DNA of 64,000 bases from Mammaliicoccus sciuri (lineage in GTDB: Bacteria > Bacillota > Bacilli > Staphylococcales > Staphylococcaceae). The notes below the pieces were generated by a model, which was not told where the DNA came from, made no database searches, and saw only the letters and a program-made list of their open reading frames with translations. The stretch lies in the NCBI RefSeq assembly GCF_025561425.1, contig NZ_CP094824.1, positions 1,054,001 to 1,118,000 of the forward strand. The letters are read 5' to 3'. The translations under genes and the position numbers were made by a program. Positions 1 to 9,725 of this stretch are shown in pieces. How positions within the stretch are numbered: position 1 is the first letter of the stretch; every line of letters begins with the position of its first letter.

Positions 1-817
1 TACCAAATCCAAAACCTTCTAACGTACCGTTATAATGTCCGCCTGAAGCGATTGGATTTCGATTGTTATTTTCATAAAGCTGAATGAAGCTCCCAACATA
101 ATATGATTTTGGGGGCATTGTTGTTATATCTAAATGTATATGGTTAATACCTGATGCTTCTAATGTTGCTTTCCAATATTGTAAAGATTTATAAGTTGGA
201 TGGTCAGTATCAGCAAAAGTTGTTAAAAAGTCTAATTGTTGATGAGTAGGTGTTTTAAGTAATTGTACGAGTGAATGATTTTGTGATAGTAGTTTAGAAA
301 TTTTTGAAATATTTCTTTCACTAATAGCCGTAAATAATTCTTCGTTTTGTTCTTCTTTAGAAAGTAAAAGATCAAATAATTGATAATGTCCAATAACAGC
401 AAAATCAACATTTAAATCAAGTTCATTTTGGATAAAGTCATGTATATATTCATAACATTGCAACATGTCAATCCTTTTAGGATTAAATATTTCAACACCT
501 AAATTCGTATATATATGTTCATTAATTGCGATAGGGCCAGCATATGTTACAGAACGTGCATCAAGATTATATTCACGACTATAATGTTGGATTTGATCTG
601 TCCAATCATTTCTTAAACTATAAAATGCATCGCCATTTTTCCAAATGCTTCTAGTATCTAAACTATTCAAATCATCTTGCGTTAACTGTTTCCAATGAAG
701 TTTCTCTATGAAGCTCATATCAATCACTTCGAAATCTCGAGCACTAAAATATTTTAGAAATTTAAGTTCTTTTTCTTTCTTTTGAATAACGTCATCTCTG
801 TATTTTACATAATCCAT
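1..817 (-). CDS. hisZ: ATP phosphoribosyltransferase regulatory subunit HisZ (3' end cut by window)
   Basis: About 272 N-terminal codons read without a stop to the window edge; the C-terminus lies outside. It resembles HisZ, a catalytically inactive relative of histidyl-tRNA synthetase that joins the short HisG to form ATP phosphoribosyltransferase, the first enzyme of histidine synthesis. Family-type stretches are the early YAGPIAINEHIYTNLG and the late ASGGHYNGTLEGFGFG, which sits where class II synthetase-like folds carry their motif. The start is the ATG at 815-817 behind a GAGGT ribosome site. It would be the first gene of a leftward operon, so the other his genes are probably beyond position 1. 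The assignment rests on recalled family sequence. Confidence 0.75.
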   Translation of the reverse strand, partial: MDYVKYRDDVIQKKEKELKFLKYFSARDFEVIDMSFIEKLHWKQLTQDDLNSLDTRSIWKNGDAFYSLRNDWTDQIQHYSREYNLDARSVTYAGPIAINEHIYTNLGVEIFNPKRIDMLQCYEYIHDFIQNELDLNVDFAVIGHYQLFDLLLSKEEQNEELFTAISERNISKISKLLSQNHSLVQLLKTPTHQQLDFLTTFADTDHPTYKSLQYWKATLEASGINHIHLDITTMPPKSYYVGSFIQLYENNNRNPIASGGHYNGTLEGFGFG

Positions 818-952
818 ATTATAAACCTCGCTTTTACTCTCTACCAAGTTAAAGTATTTATTTAATTATAAATGATACTATAACATGCATAACGAAACAT
901 ATCAATTGAAAGTTCTGAATATTTAAAATATCAAAAAAATATATATAAAATA

Positions 953-990
953 AACCCATAGACATTTGAATTGATCAAAGTCTATGGGTT
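953..990 (-). terminator. Intrinsic terminator after the MFS exporter
   Basis: An 11-bp inverted repeat, AACCCATAGAC with GTCTATGGGTT, around a 16-base loop. A T-rich run follows on the minus strand, as expected downstream of the leftward gene that ends at 1039. Confidence 0.8.
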
Positions 991-1038
991 CTCATTATAT
1001 TTTAACGATGCGATTTTAATTTTTATTAATACCTTAAA

Positions 1039-2208
1039 TTACGTTTCAATTTTTGTAGGTGTTCTATGAACAAGTAATAGAATAAACACGATAAATACAA
1101 ACGCAGCAATCATCGTAAAGAATAATGTGCCATTTGATAATTGTATAATCGTTCCACCAAGCATTGGGCCAATGATACTACCGACACTAAATGACATGGC
1201 TATCATTAAATTACCAGCTGGTAGATTATGCTTTGGTGTTAAATCTGTCATAAAGCTTACACCTAATCCATAAAAAGATCCTGTAAATAGTCCTGCGATT
1301 AAGAATAATCCCATCATAATAAATGTACTCGTTGGTAAAAAGTCACCTAACATAAACACGATGCTGCCGATCAATGTTAATCCAGTTAATACTTTCTTTC
1401 TACCATGAATGTCACTAAACATGCCTAATGGTACTTGGAAAAGAATAGCACCAAGACTAAAAGCAGGTAAGATTAACGTAATACTTGTGACATCAAGTCC
1501 ATTTCTTAAACCATAAACAGGGAAGTTACTATGTAATCCTGCTTCAAATAATCCATATAATAGTGGAAACATAAACGCTATCCATGATGTTCTTATAACA
1601 TCTCCAAAGTTTTTTAACGTATTTAATATACTGACTGGTCTAACATTAGATGATGGGAATTCATTGTGTATTAACAGGACTAATGAAATTGTTATTAATG
1701 AAAGTATTGCTGAAAGGATAAATGGTAAAGCTTCCGAAACGTCTACAAGTTTAGCTAAAAGGGGTCCTAACATAAAACCTGCTGAGAAACTGAAACCATA
1801 AACAGAAATCGTTCTTCCTAATTTTTCTTTAGGTGTAATATGTGTTAACCAAGTTTGCGTGCTAAAGTGTAACATATTATCACCAATTCCAATTAATAGT
1901 CTTAAAATAAACCAAATAGATAATGTCTTTAAAGTTGGAAATAACAATAAAGATAAGGCAACTATGGCTCCACCAACTAATATCATATATTTAAACCCAG
2001 ACTTTCTAACAAGCCCTTCGATAAAGAATGATGATAAGAATACACCTATATATAATGAAGTTGCATGTAAACCATTCAATGAACTTGAAATACCATTTCG
2101 TTCAAAGATGACCGATATAAGTGGTAAGAGCATTCCTTGTGAAAAACCAGAGACAGCTACAATAATTGAAAGTATAATAAATAATTTTTTGAATGAAGAA
2201 TTTTTCAT
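1039..2208 (-). CDS. MFS transporter, probable efflux protein
   Basis: A 389-residue protein made almost entirely of hydrophobic segments, consistent with twelve transmembrane helices of the major facilitator superfamily. The motif A relative GMFSDIHGRKKV sits in the mid-protein loop (about residue 265), and a weaker version, EGLVRKSGFKYM, is in the first half. Such proteins export drugs or metabolites using the proton gradient; the substrate cannot be read from sequence. The ATG start has a strong GGAGG site upstream. It is transcribed alone between hisZ and divergent pncB and ends in its own hairpin. In S. aureus I recall nos and pdt at this place, so this may be a lineage-specific gene. 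Confidence 0.8.
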   Translation of the reverse strand: MKNSSFKKLFIILSIIVAVSGFSQGMLLPLISVIFERNGISSSLNGLHATSLYIGVFLSSFFIEGLVRKSGFKYMILVGGAIVALSLLLFPTLKTLSIWFILRLLIGIGDNMLHFSTQTWLTHITPKEKLGRTISVYGFSFSAGFMLGPLLAKLVDVSEALPFILSAILSLITISLVLLIHNEFPSSNVRPVSILNTLKNFGDVIRTSWIAFMFPLLYGLFEAGLHSNFPVYGLRNGLDVTSITLILPAFSLGAILFQVPLGMFSDIHGRKKVLTGLTLIGSIVFMLGDFLPTSTFIMMGLFLIAGLFTGSFYGLGVSFMTDLTPKHNLPAGNLMIAMSFSVGSIIGPMLGGTIIQLSNGTLFFTMIAAFVFIVFILLLVHRTPTKIET

Positions 2209-2352
2209 TTGTATGCCTCCTTCTAAATTTTACATCTTTAGTATTTTATCACAGAGGTAAATGACTTTATATATTTAAGTTACTTTTTAATTTTTAATTT
2301 AAAAAGTATGATAAAATAATATAAAATTAGATAACCTGAGGAGTATTGAATA

Positions 2353-3828
2353 ATGTATAAATATGAAGACGATAGTTTGATGTTACACACGGATTTATAT
2401 CAAATCAATATGGGTGAAACTTATTGGAATGATGGTATTCATGAGCGTACTGCTATTTTTGATTTGTATTTTAGAAGCATGCCATTTAATAGCGGTTATG
2501 CTATTTTTAGTGGGTTAGAAAGAATTGTGCAATTTATTGAGCATTTCAAATTTACAGAGTCAGATATTGAGTATTTAAGAGAAGTTGGATATCAAGATGA
2601 TTATTTAGATTATTTAAAATCATTGCGATTTACAGGGAACATTAGAGCTATGAGAGAAGGGGAACTTTGTTTCAATAATGAACCACTCATTAGAGTAGAA
2701 GCGCCACTTATTCAAGCACAACTTATTGAAACAGCACTTTTAAATATCGTGAATTTCCAAACATTAATTGCGACTAAAGCAAGTAGAATTAAACAAGTTG
2801 TTCGTGATGAAATAGTAATGGAATTTGGTACTAGAAGAGCGCAAGAAATGGATGCTGCAATTTGGGGTGCTAGAGCAGCGATGATTGGTGGATTTGATTC
2901 TACAAGTAATGTTAGAGCAGGTAAATTATTTGGTATTCCGATTTCAGGAACACATGCGCATTCAATGGTTCAAACATACGATGATGAATATACAGCGTTT
3001 AAAAAATATGCTGAAAGACATAAAAATTGTGTGTTTCTTGTAGATACTTTCCATACTTTAAAATCAGGTGTGCCAAATGCGATTAAAGTAGCGAAAGAAT
3101 TAGGAGATAAAATTAATTTTATCGGTATTCGACTAGACTCAGGAGATATCGCTTATTTATCTAAAGAAGCAAGAAGAATGTTAGATGAAGCTGGCTTTAC
3201 AGATGCAAAAATCTTCGCTTCAAATGATTTAGATGAACAAACAATTACAAGTTTAAAAGCACAAGGTGCTAAAGTAACGGCATGGGGTGTCGGTACGAAA
3301 CTGATAACAGCATATGATCAACCAGCATTAGGTGCAGTATATAAACTTGTAGCAATCGAAGAAGAAAATGGTGAATTATCAGATCGCATCAAAATTTCTA
3401 ACAATGCTGAAAAAGTTACAACACCAGGTAAGAAAAATGTTTATAGAATTATCAATACTAAAACGAATAAATCTGAAGGCGATTATATTACTTTAGAAGA
3501 TGAAGAGCCGAATAAAGAAGAACGACTAAAAATGTTCCATCCAGTTCATACTTATAAAATGAAATACATCAAACATTTTAAAGCTGTCGATTTACATCAT
3601 GACATTTTTAAAGACGGTAAACGTGTGTACACACTTCCAGAAATTAAAGAAATTAGGGAATTTGCATTTAATAATTTAGATATACTATGGGAAGAAAATA
3701 AACGTTACTTAAATCCTGAAGAATATCCAGTAGATTTAAGTAAAGCATGTTGGGATAATAAAAATAAAAAGATATTCGAAGTGGCAGAAAGAGTTGCAGA
3801 AGCGATAAAGGATGTGGAAGAGTCATGA
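2353..3828 (+). CDS. pncB: Nicotinate phosphoribosyltransferase
   Basis: Converts nicotinate and PRPP to nicotinate mononucleotide in the Preiss-Handler NAD salvage route. The 491 residues fit the long Gram-positive form. Visible family features are the N-terminal [13 protein letters not shown], the central [13 protein letters not shown], and GTHAHSMV near residue 200, where the family's active-site histidine lies. [15 protein letters not shown] follows further on. The start ATG follows a GAGGAG site. The stop overlaps the start of nadE by four bases (ATGA), so the two successive NAD-synthesis enzymes are translationally coupled. Confidence 0.95.
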   Translation: MYKYEDDSLMLHTDLYQINMGETYWNDGIHERTAIFDLYFRSMPFNSGYAIFSGLERIVQFIEHFKFTESDIEYLREVGYQDDYLDYLKSLRFTGNIRAMREGELCFNNEPLIRVEAPLIQAQLIETALLNIVNFQTLIATKASRIKQVVRDEIVMEFGTRRAQEMDAAIWGARAAMIGGFDSTSNVRAGKLFGIPISGTHAHSMVQTYDDEYTAFKKYAERHKNCVFLVDTFHTLKSGVPNAIKVAKELGDKINFIGIRLDSGDIAYLSKEARRMLDEAGFTDAKIFASNDLDEQTITSLKAQGAKVTAWGVGTKLITAYDQPALGAVYKLVAIEEENGELSDRIKISNNAEKVTTPGKKNVYRIINTKTNKSEGDYITLEDEEPNKEERLKMFHPVHTYKMKYIKHFKAVDLHHDIFKDGKRVYTLPEIKEIREFAFNNLDILWEENKRYLNPEEYPVDLSKACWDNKNKKIFEVAERVAEAIKDVEES

Positions 3829-4646
3829 GAGATTTACAATCAATCATTGTCAAAGAAATGAATGTTAAAAAATCAATTGATCCCAAAAAGGAATATGAAG
3901 AAATAAAGCAGTTCTTAAAATCTTACGTTAAAGCACATAGTTTTGTTAAATCTTTAGTGTTAGGTATTTCTGGCGGGCAAGATTCAACATTATTAGGTAA
4001 AATCGCGCAATTAACAGTAGATGAATTAAATGCTGAAGAGAATCATCAATATGAATTTATCGCAGTAAGGTTACCTTATGGTGAACAATTTGATGAACAA
4101 GATACACAAGATGCATTAGATTTTATCAATCCTAGTAAACGTGTAACAGTCAATATTAAACCGGCAGTGGACGCGAGTATTCAATCTTTGAAAGAAGCGG
4201 GCGTTGAATTAACAGATTTCCAAAAAGGAAATGAAAAAGCGAGAGAACGTATGAAAGTTCAATATTCAATTGCTTCTGCTAATAGCGGACTCGTGCTTGG
4301 TACGGATCATTCTGCTGAAAATATTACAGGTTTCTATACGAAATTTGGAGATGGCGCTTGTGATGTTGCGCCGTTATTTGGACTTAATAAACGCCAAGGC
4401 AAAGCAATTTTAAAATATTTAGGTGGTCCAGATCATTTAATCAATAAAGTACCAACTGCTGATTTAGAAGAAGATAAACCTGCTTTACCAGATGAAGAAG
4501 CGTTAGGTGTGACTTATGATGCAATTGATGACTTCTTAGAAGGTAAAAAAATCAGTGAGAAAGATCAAGAAATTATTCAAAATCACTATGTAAGAAATGC
4601 GCATAAACGAGAAATACCTTATAACCGTTATACATGGCCAAAATAA
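3825..4646 (+). CDS. nadE: NH3-dependent NAD(+) synthetase
   Basis: Adenylates and amidates nicotinate adenine dinucleotide to NAD, the last step of NAD synthesis. The ATP-pyrophosphatase P-loop SGGQDS lies at residues 49-54, followed by [17 protein letters not shown] and the C-terminal [19 protein letters not shown]. At 273 residues with no glutaminase domain it is the ammonia-using type. It overlaps pncB by four bases. No clear terminator hairpin is visible in the 64 bases before the next gene, so read-through is possible. Confidence 0.95.
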   Translation: MRDLQSIIVKEMNVKKSIDPKKEYEEIKQFLKSYVKAHSFVKSLVLGISGGQDSTLLGKIAQLTVDELNAEENHQYEFIAVRLPYGEQFDEQDTQDALDFINPSKRVTVNIKPAVDASIQSLKEAGVELTDFQKGNEKARERMKVQYSIASANSGLVLGTDHSAENITGFYTKFGDGACDVAPLFGLNKRQGKAILKYLGGPDHLINKVPTADLEEDKPALPDEEALGVTYDAIDDFLEGKKISEKDQEIIQNHYVRNAHKREIPYNRYTWPK

Positions 4647-4710
4647 TTCGTGACTTTCATAAGTTTGCTTGATAAAATGATTCCAGTATTTTGATTTATG
4701 GAGGGTTTAA

Positions 4711-5280
4711 ATGTCAGCTATATTAGATAATCCATGGTTAATGGTGCTATCTATATTTGTCATTAATATAGTATATGTATCTTGTTTAACAATGAGAACA
4801 ATTTTAACATTAAAAGGATATCGATATGTGGCCGCTGCTGTTAGTGTACTTGAAGTAGTTGTTTATGTTATCGGGTTAGGTTTAGTTATCAATAGTCTTG
4901 ACCAAATTCAGAATATATTAGCTTATGCGCTTGGATTTGCTGCAGGCATCATTGTCGGCATGAAAATTGAAGAGAAAATTGCATTAGGATATATTGTTGT
5001 AAATGTTACAACAGCTGAATATGAAACGGATTTACCAAGAACGTTAAGAGATTTAGGTTACGGTGTAACACATTACGTTGCTAAAGGACGAGATGGAGAT
5101 CGCTTAGTGATGCAAATTTTAACACCACGTAGATTCGAATTAAAATTAATGGATACAATTAAGCAATTGGATTCTAAAGCCTTTGTAATCGCTTATGAAC
5201 CTAAGAATATACACGGTGGATTCTGGGTTAAAGGTGTACGAAGCAAAAAATTAAAGGCGTATGATACGGATGAAGTTTAG
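4711..5280 (+). CDS. DUF2179/UPF0316 family membrane protein
   Basis: A 189-residue protein with about three hydrophobic N-terminal segments (roughly residues 8-85) and a soluble C-terminal half beginning near [26 protein letters not shown]. This is the UPF0316 architecture: a membrane anchor plus a small DUF2179 domain. The family has no established function that I can cite. It is conserved at this position next to nadE in staphylococci (recalled). Start ATG follows GGAGG. Its 3' end overlaps the NETI-motif gene, suggesting coupled expression. Confidence 0.85.
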   Translation: MSAILDNPWLMVLSIFVINIVYVSCLTMRTILTLKGYRYVAAAVSVLEVVVYVIGLGLVINSLDQIQNILAYALGFAAGIIVGMKIEEKIALGYIVVNVTTAEYETDLPRTLRDLGYGVTHYVAKGRDGDRLVMQILTPRRFELKLMDTIKQLDSKAFVIAYEPKNIHGGFWVKGVRSKKLKAYDTDEV

Positions 5281-5446
5281 AGTAGAAGACAACGAAACGA
5301 TTGAAATGTGTCTCAAAAGAATGAAAGCTCAAGGTTATACACCCGTAAAAAGATTTGAAAAACCTGTATTTATTGAGAAAGAAAATGGTGACATTGAAGT
5401 TCTTAAACAAGAAATACAATTCGTAGGTAAGAAAATCAAAGAATGA
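5270..5446 (+). CDS. NETI motif-containing small protein
   Basis: About 58 residues with the NETI motif ([18 protein letters not shown]) that names this Bacillales family of unknown function. Two in-frame starts exist. ATG at 5261 has its AAAGG only about three bases away, whereas ATG at 5270 gives the more usual N-terminus [11 protein letters not shown] and a workable, slightly long spacing. I chose 5270 with moderate certainty. The gene overlaps the DUF2179 gene upstream and ends just before a terminator. Confidence 0.75.
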   Translation: MKFRVEDNETIEMCLKRMKAQGYTPVKRFEKPVFIEKENGDIEVLKQEIQFVGKKIKE

Positions 5447-5450
5447 TTAT

Positions 5451-5486
5451 AAATCTGGGACATGAGAATGTGGCCCAGATTTTTTT
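5451..5486 (+). terminator. Intrinsic terminator after the NETI gene
   Basis: Stem AAATCTGGG / CCCAGATTT followed by a run of T at the end of the pncB-nadE-DUF2179-NETI block. Confidence 0.85.
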
Positions 5487-5550
5487 CTACTTTTAGTTTA
5501 TTCTCCTACTGTTACAATATATAATGAAAGATATTAGGAATAAAAATATA

Positions 5551-5612
5551 AATAACGAACAATTTTGTATTTTTTACAAAAAATGTACGTATTCAACGAA
5601 GTCTGTTATACT
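5551..5612 (+). promoter_or_regulatory. purB promoter with two inverted PurBox-like sites
   Basis: An extended -10 (TG at 5604-5605, TATACT at 5607-5612) lies 35 bases before the purB ATG. Upstream, 5551-5563 (AATAACGAACAAT) matches the Gram-positive PurBox AWWWCCGAACWWT at 12 of 13 positions. The segment 5582-5594 matches its reverse complement at 10 of 13, with an 18-base gap. Paired, oppositely oriented PurBoxes are the known PurR operator arrangement. The match is seen; PurR control of purB here is inference. Confidence 0.6.
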
Positions 5613-5646
5613 ATAAATGACTAAAATATGTTAGGAGAATTTATCA

Positions 5647-6942
5647 ATGATTGAACGTTATTCAAGAGAAGAAATGGCTAATATTTGGACAGAACAAAAT
5701 CGTTTTGAAGCTTGGTTAGAAGTTGAAATACTAGCTTGTGAAGCATGGAGTAAATTAGGACACATTCCTGCAGAAGATGTAAAGCTTATAAGACAAAATG
5801 CTAAGGTCGACGTTGATAGAGCTAAAGAAATTGAACAAGAAACACGTCACGATGTTGTGGCATTCACAAGACAAGTTTCTGAAACTTTAGGAGAAGAACG
5901 TAAATGGGTACATTACGGTTTAACTTCAACAGATGTTGTTGACACAGCTTTAAGTTATGTCATTAAACAAGCAAATGAAATCATTGAAAAAGACTTAGAA
6001 AGATTTTTAGAAGTATTAAAAAATAAAGCAATTGAACATAAAACAACTTTAATGATGGGTAGAACACATGGTGTACATGCTGAACCAACAACATTTGGTA
6101 TTAAAATGGCACTATGGTATACAGAAATGAAACGTAACTTAGAAAGATTTAAACGAGTTCGTGAAGAAATTGAAGTTGGAAAAATGAGTGGTGCTGTTGG
6201 TACATTTGCAAACATTCCACCAGAAATTGAAGAGTATGTATGTACAGAATTAGGATTAGGTTGTACGCCAGTTTCTACGCAAACACTTCAACGTGATCGT
6301 CACGCTTATTACATTGCGACATTAGGATTAATCGCAACATCTATAGAAAAATTTGCAGTAGAAGTTCGTGGTTTACAAAAAACTGAAACACGTGAAGTTG
6401 AAGAAGCATTTGCTAAAGGTCAAAAAGGTTCATCAGCAATGCCTCATAAACGTAATCCAATCGGTTCTGAAAATGTGACAGGTTTAGCACGTGTTATTAG
6501 AGGATATATTACGACCGCTTATGAAAATGTACCATTATGGCACGAAAGAGATATTTCTCATTCATCTGCTGAAAGAATTATGTTACCAGACGTAACAATC
6601 GCATTGGATTATGCATTAAATAGATTTACGAATATCATCGATCGTTTAACAGTATATCCAGAAAATATGAAACGTAATATCGATAAAACATTTGGTTTAA
6701 TTTATTCACAACGTGTTATGTTAACGTTAATTAATAAAGGTATGGTAAGAGAAGAAGCATATGATATCGTTCAACCAAAAGCAATGGAATCATGGGAAAC
6801 TCAAACACCATTTAGAACATTAGTAGAACAAGACGAAAAAATTACAAACTTGTTAAGTGCTGATGAATTAGATGAATGCTTCAATGAGAAACACCATTTA
6901 AATCAAGTCGATACAATATTTAGAAGAGCAGGTATAGAATAA
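5647..6942 (+). CDS. purB: Adenylosuccinate lyase
   Basis: Catalyses two fumarate-releasing steps of purine synthesis, on SAICAR and on adenylosuccinate. It has 431 residues, the usual length. The fumarase/aspartase superfamily signature [11 protein letters not shown] is at residues 261-271. [14 protein letters not shown] carries the catalytic histidine region and [11 protein letters not shown] the early conserved block. Start ATG lies behind TTAGGAGAA. It stands alone rather than in a pur operon, as in staphylococci generally, and has its own PurBox-like promoter. Confidence 0.97.
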   Translation: MIERYSREEMANIWTEQNRFEAWLEVEILACEAWSKLGHIPAEDVKLIRQNAKVDVDRAKEIEQETRHDVVAFTRQVSETLGEERKWVHYGLTSTDVVDTALSYVIKQANEIIEKDLERFLEVLKNKAIEHKTTLMMGRTHGVHAEPTTFGIKMALWYTEMKRNLERFKRVREEIEVGKMSGAVGTFANIPPEIEEYVCTELGLGCTPVSTQTLQRDRHAYYIATLGLIATSIEKFAVEVRGLQKTETREVEEAFAKGQKGSSAMPHKRNPIGSENVTGLARVIRGYITTAYENVPLWHERDISHSSAERIMLPDVTIALDYALNRFTNIIDRLTVYPENMKRNIDKTFGLIYSQRVMLTLINKGMVREEAYDIVQPKAMESWETQTPFRTLVEQDEKITNLLSADELDECFNEKHHLNQVDTIFRRAGIE

Positions 6943-7020
6943 GACACGTTTTACTGTACTTTAATAGATTAGTGCGTTAAAATGCAATTAATGAACTTAT
7001 ATTAAACAGGGGTTGATTTT

Positions 7021-7323
7021 TTGCAAATTGAAAAATTAAGAGGAAAAGCATTAGATGAACTATTTGATGCAATTCTTACACTAGAAACGCGAGAAGAATG
7101 TTATCAATTTTTTGATGATTTATGTACAGTAAATGAATTACAGTCATTGTCACAAAGATTACAAGTAGCTAAAATGATTAAACAAGGATACACTTATGCT
7201 CATATAGAAAAAGAATCAGGTGCGTCAACTGCAACAATTTCAAGAGTTAAACGTTCATTGCAATGGGGTAATGATGCATATACGATGATTCTTGAAAGAA
7301 TGAATATTGACTTCGAAAAATAA
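7021..7323 (+). CDS. YerC/YecD family TrpR-like DNA-binding protein
   Basis: A 100-residue protein with the TrpR-like helix-turn-helix (LQSLSQRLQVAKMIKQGYTYAHIEKESGASTAT is split over residues 42-75, recognition helix GASTATISRVKRSL). B. subtilis YerC, the family reference, sits near pcrB-pcrA-ligA as it does here. The start codon is TTG at 7021 behind AGGGG. The regulated genes are unknown. It is separated from the next gene by a terminator hairpin. Confidence 0.85.
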   Translation: MQIEKLRGKALDELFDAILTLETREECYQFFDDLCTVNELQSLSQRLQVAKMIKQGYTYAHIEKESGASTATISRVKRSLQWGNDAYTMILERMNIDFEK

Positions 7324-7340
7324 TCATAAATATGTATGAG

Positions 7341-7375
7341 AGGCTGAGACATTAATGGATGTCTCAGCCTTAATT
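7341..7375 (+). terminator. Terminator hairpin after yerC
   Basis: Perfect 11-bp stem AGGCTGAGACA / TGTCTCAGCCT with an 8-base loop and a short TTAATT tail. A hairpin of the same core sequence recurs at 55490-55517. Confidence 0.65.
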
Positions 7376-7426
7376 AGTTAAAATAGTATATAAATAGTAA
7401 ATTTTATGAAATAAGGAGCTTTACGC

Positions 7427-8125
7427 ATGAAGAAATTATTTTTAATAATTGGCATATCTACTTTAGTATTAAGCGCATGTAGTGATGATCAGAATACAGA
7501 TAAGCAATCTACTAAAGAAGAACATACTCAAAAAGATAAAAAAGAGACAGCACAAAAATCTAAAAAGCAAGAAGAGAAGAAACATAAAGTTACAAAGAAA
7601 GATGGCATCACTTATGTTGACGGTCATATTTTTGTAAACAAAAAAGTAGGCTTACCACATGATTATGCCCCAGGTGAAAATAGTACTGCAAGAAATCAAT
7701 TAAATAAACTAATACAAGATGGAACGAATGAAGGTTTAGACTTAGTATTTAGAAGCGGATATCGTTCTTATGAAAATCAAAAACAACTATATAATGATTA
7801 TGTAGCAAGAGATGGAGAAGAAGCAGCTAACCAATATAGTGCTAAACCAGGACAATCAGAACATCAGACAGGATTAGCGTTTGATGTAGGTTCTAACTCA
7901 GCAACTGATGATTTTAGAAAGTCGTTCGGTAATACAAACGAAGGAAAATGGATTAAAACACACGCACATCAATATGGTTTTATCATTAGATATCCATTAG
8001 GCAAAGAAAAAATAACAGGATATCAATATGAACCATGGCATTTAAGATATGTCGGTAAAGAATTAGCAGAAAAAATTTATAAACAAGACACAACATTAGA
8101 AGAATACTTTGATTACGGTAAGTAG
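7427..8125 (+). CDS. VanY/M15-type D-alanyl-D-alanine carboxypeptidase lipoprotein
   Basis: A secreted, lipid-anchored peptidase of 232 residues. The signal peptide MKKLFLIIGISTLVLSAC ends in the lipobox LSAC (Cys18). A lysine- and glutamate-rich linker (about 25-60) follows, then an M15B domain. Zinc-site motifs are visible: SEHQTGLAFDVG (about residue 144) and PWHLRYVG (about 203). The SGYRSYENQKQLY stretch is also typical. Such enzymes trim the terminal D-Ala from cell-wall stem peptides; this specific substrate is inferred. Nothing ties it to vancomycin resistance genes. The insertion-sequence cluster begins just downstream. Confidence 0.85.
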   Translation: MKKLFLIIGISTLVLSACSDDQNTDKQSTKEEHTQKDKKETAQKSKKQEEKKHKVTKKDGITYVDGHIFVNKKVGLPHDYAPGENSTARNQLNKLIQDGTNEGLDLVFRSGYRSYENQKQLYNDYVARDGEEAANQYSAKPGQSEHQTGLAFDVGSNSATDDFRKSFGNTNEGKWIKTHAHQYGFIIRYPLGKEKITGYQYEPWHLRYVGKELAEKIYKQDTTLEEYFDYGK

Positions 8126-8149
8126 AAGTTGTAAGAGATTATATAGTCA

Positions 8150-8235
8150 TGAGATCGTCCGAGTCGTGGCTTAAGTGTTGAATAAAGCCAAGAGATCGCT
8201 GAAGTCGTGGCTTAAGTGTTGAATAAAGCCAAGAG
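8150..8235. repeat. Two 41-bp hairpin repeats (family A), cut by an IS
   Basis: Two near-identical 41-bp units. Each contains the stem TGGCTT / AAGCCA (8167-8172 with 8185-8190, and 8208-8213 with 8226-8231) around the loop AAGTGTTGAATA. After the second unit only the first bases of a possible third copy (AAGAG) remain before the insertion element starts at 8236. Function unknown. Confidence 0.75.
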
Positions 8236-8264
8236 TGTACTGAACCCAAAAATCTAAACCTTAA

Positions 8265-9152
8265 TTAGTATATTATTTCAAAGGTTTGTCTCCTGTAATT
8301 TTTGGGAGATAAGCCTTTTAATTTTGATTTGATTCTTTCGTTATTATAAAAATCGATATATCGATGAATAGCTTGTTCAAGGTCCTGAAAATCTTTAAAT
8401 TCTTGGCCATAATACATTTCTTGTTTAAGTAACCCAAAAAAGTTTTCCATAACTGAATTATCTAGACAATTACCTTTTCTAGACATACTCTGAAATATTT
8501 TATGGTCTTTTAATAATCTAGTGTATTGTGAATGTTGATAATGCCAGCCTTGATCTGAATGAATCGTTAAACGATGATCTAGGTTTGGACGACGCTTTAT
8601 CATTTCTTTTAATGGATTGATGACTATATCTAATGTAGGACGACTTGAGATTTTAAAGCTGATAATCTCTGAACTATATAAGTCCATAAAAGGTGATAAA
8701 TATAATTTCTGACCATTCATTAATTTGAACTCTGTAATATCTGTTACGACTTTTTGAAATGGGAGACTTGTTTTAAATCTACGATTTAATATATTTTGAG
8801 CTACTTTACCAACTTTACCTTTAAAGGAACGATACTTACGACCTCTATGTGTGAACTTTGTACAAGTTAGATTATGTTCTTTCATAATTCTTAGTACTTT
8901 TTTATGATTTACGATAAGACCTCTATTTCTTAGTGCTTGTGTAACACGACGATAACCATAGGTATGGTTTGATTCTTCACATATTTCTTTTATTACTTGA
9001 ATCAATGTTTCATCTTTATCAGCTTTACTAAATTTATTTATCCAATAATAGTATACAGATTTAGCTATTTGAGCGACTTTAAATAAGATACTTAATCGTA
9101 TATTATATGTTTCATTTAGTTCCTTAATGACCTTTACTATTTCTGATTTTTG
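8265..9152 (-). CDS. IS3-family transposase OrfB (expressed by -1 frameshift from orfA)
   Basis: The catalytic half of the transposase. The frame stays open upstream of its first plausible start into the end of orfA, and the A-run at 9147-9151 lets a -1 shift join the two as OrfAB. The DD(35)E triad is intact: D in VVTDITEF, D in TIHSDQGWHY and E in NSVMENFFG, with 35 residues between the second D and the E. The HTH_21-like start HTYGYRRVTQALRNRG is typical. Coordinates give the shifted-frame segment, about 295 codons. It is unlikely to be translated alone. Confidence 0.85.
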   Translation of the reverse strand, partial: QKSEIVKVIKELNETYNIRLSILFKVAQIAKSVYYYWINKFSKADKDETLIQVIKEICEESNHTYGYRRVTQALRNRGLIVNHKKVLRIMKEHNLTCTKFTHRGRKYRSFKGKVGKVAQNILNRRFKTSLPFQKVVTDITEFKLMNGQKLYLSPFMDLYSSEIISFKISSRPTLDIVINPLKEMIKRRPNLDHRLTIHSDQGWHYQHSQYTRLLKDHKIFQSMSRKGNCLDNSVMENFFGLLKQEMYYGQEFKDFQDLEQAIHRYIDFYNNERIKSKLKGLSPKNYRRQTFEIIY

Positions 9153-9673
9153 CTTCCGTAAATGTCGGTCAAGGCTTGTAACTTTTTTTGATAAGCTATA
9201 CCTGCCTTTAATGTCTCATTTTCATTTCTAAGTCTTTCAAGTTCTTCACGTTCATTTTCATTTAAAGGTAAATTTTTATTATCTGATTTAGATCGTTTTT
9301 TAGTCATAGTGTGAGATCGTCCCTTTTGTTTATTATCTATATCAAGACGACACTTTTCATCAAATTGATGTTGCCAATTGGCAATGATAATAGGATTAAT
9401 AATTCTAAAGTGATTCGCAGTATCTTGATAAGACAACATATTTTCTTGTCTAAATTTTAAAACAGATAATTTAAATTCGCTAGTATAAACAGTATTTCTA
9501 CTTTTTATTTCTAAACCTTCTTCTCCAAACTCTTTACATTGATTGACCCAAATCCGAAGGACAGACCAACTTGAAATACCATATTTTAAAGCAATTGTTC
9601 TATAACTTTGATGTCCTTCTAAATATTCTTTTACAAGTTTTAGTTTGAATTTAAATTCATATTTTTTCCTCAT
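9137..9673 (-). CDS. IS3-family OrfA (IS150 group)
   Basis: DNA-binding half of the transposase, with two successive helix-turn-helix units (about residues 5-55 and 60-110) and a C-terminal coiled coil (NENEREELERLRNENETLKA), the IS150-group layout. An upstream TTG at 9688 is possible. I prefer ATG at 9673 because GGGGTG lies seven bases before it and because the frame's family N-terminus MRKKYEFKFKLKLV starts there. It ends in TAG at 9137, just after the shift site. Confidence 0.85.
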   Translation of the reverse strand: MRKKYEFKFKLKLVKEYLEGHQSYRTIALKYGISSWSVLRIWVNQCKEFGEEGLEIKSRNTVYTSEFKLSVLKFRQENMLSYQDTANHFRIINPIIIANWQHQFDEKCRLDIDNKQKGRSHTMTKKRSKSDNKNLPLNENEREELERLRNENETLKAGIAYQKKLQALTDIYGSKNQK

Positions 9674-9725
9674 TAGAATGCACCCCAATATTTTGATTTG
9701 TTTAGTTCAAATATTTGGGTTCACA

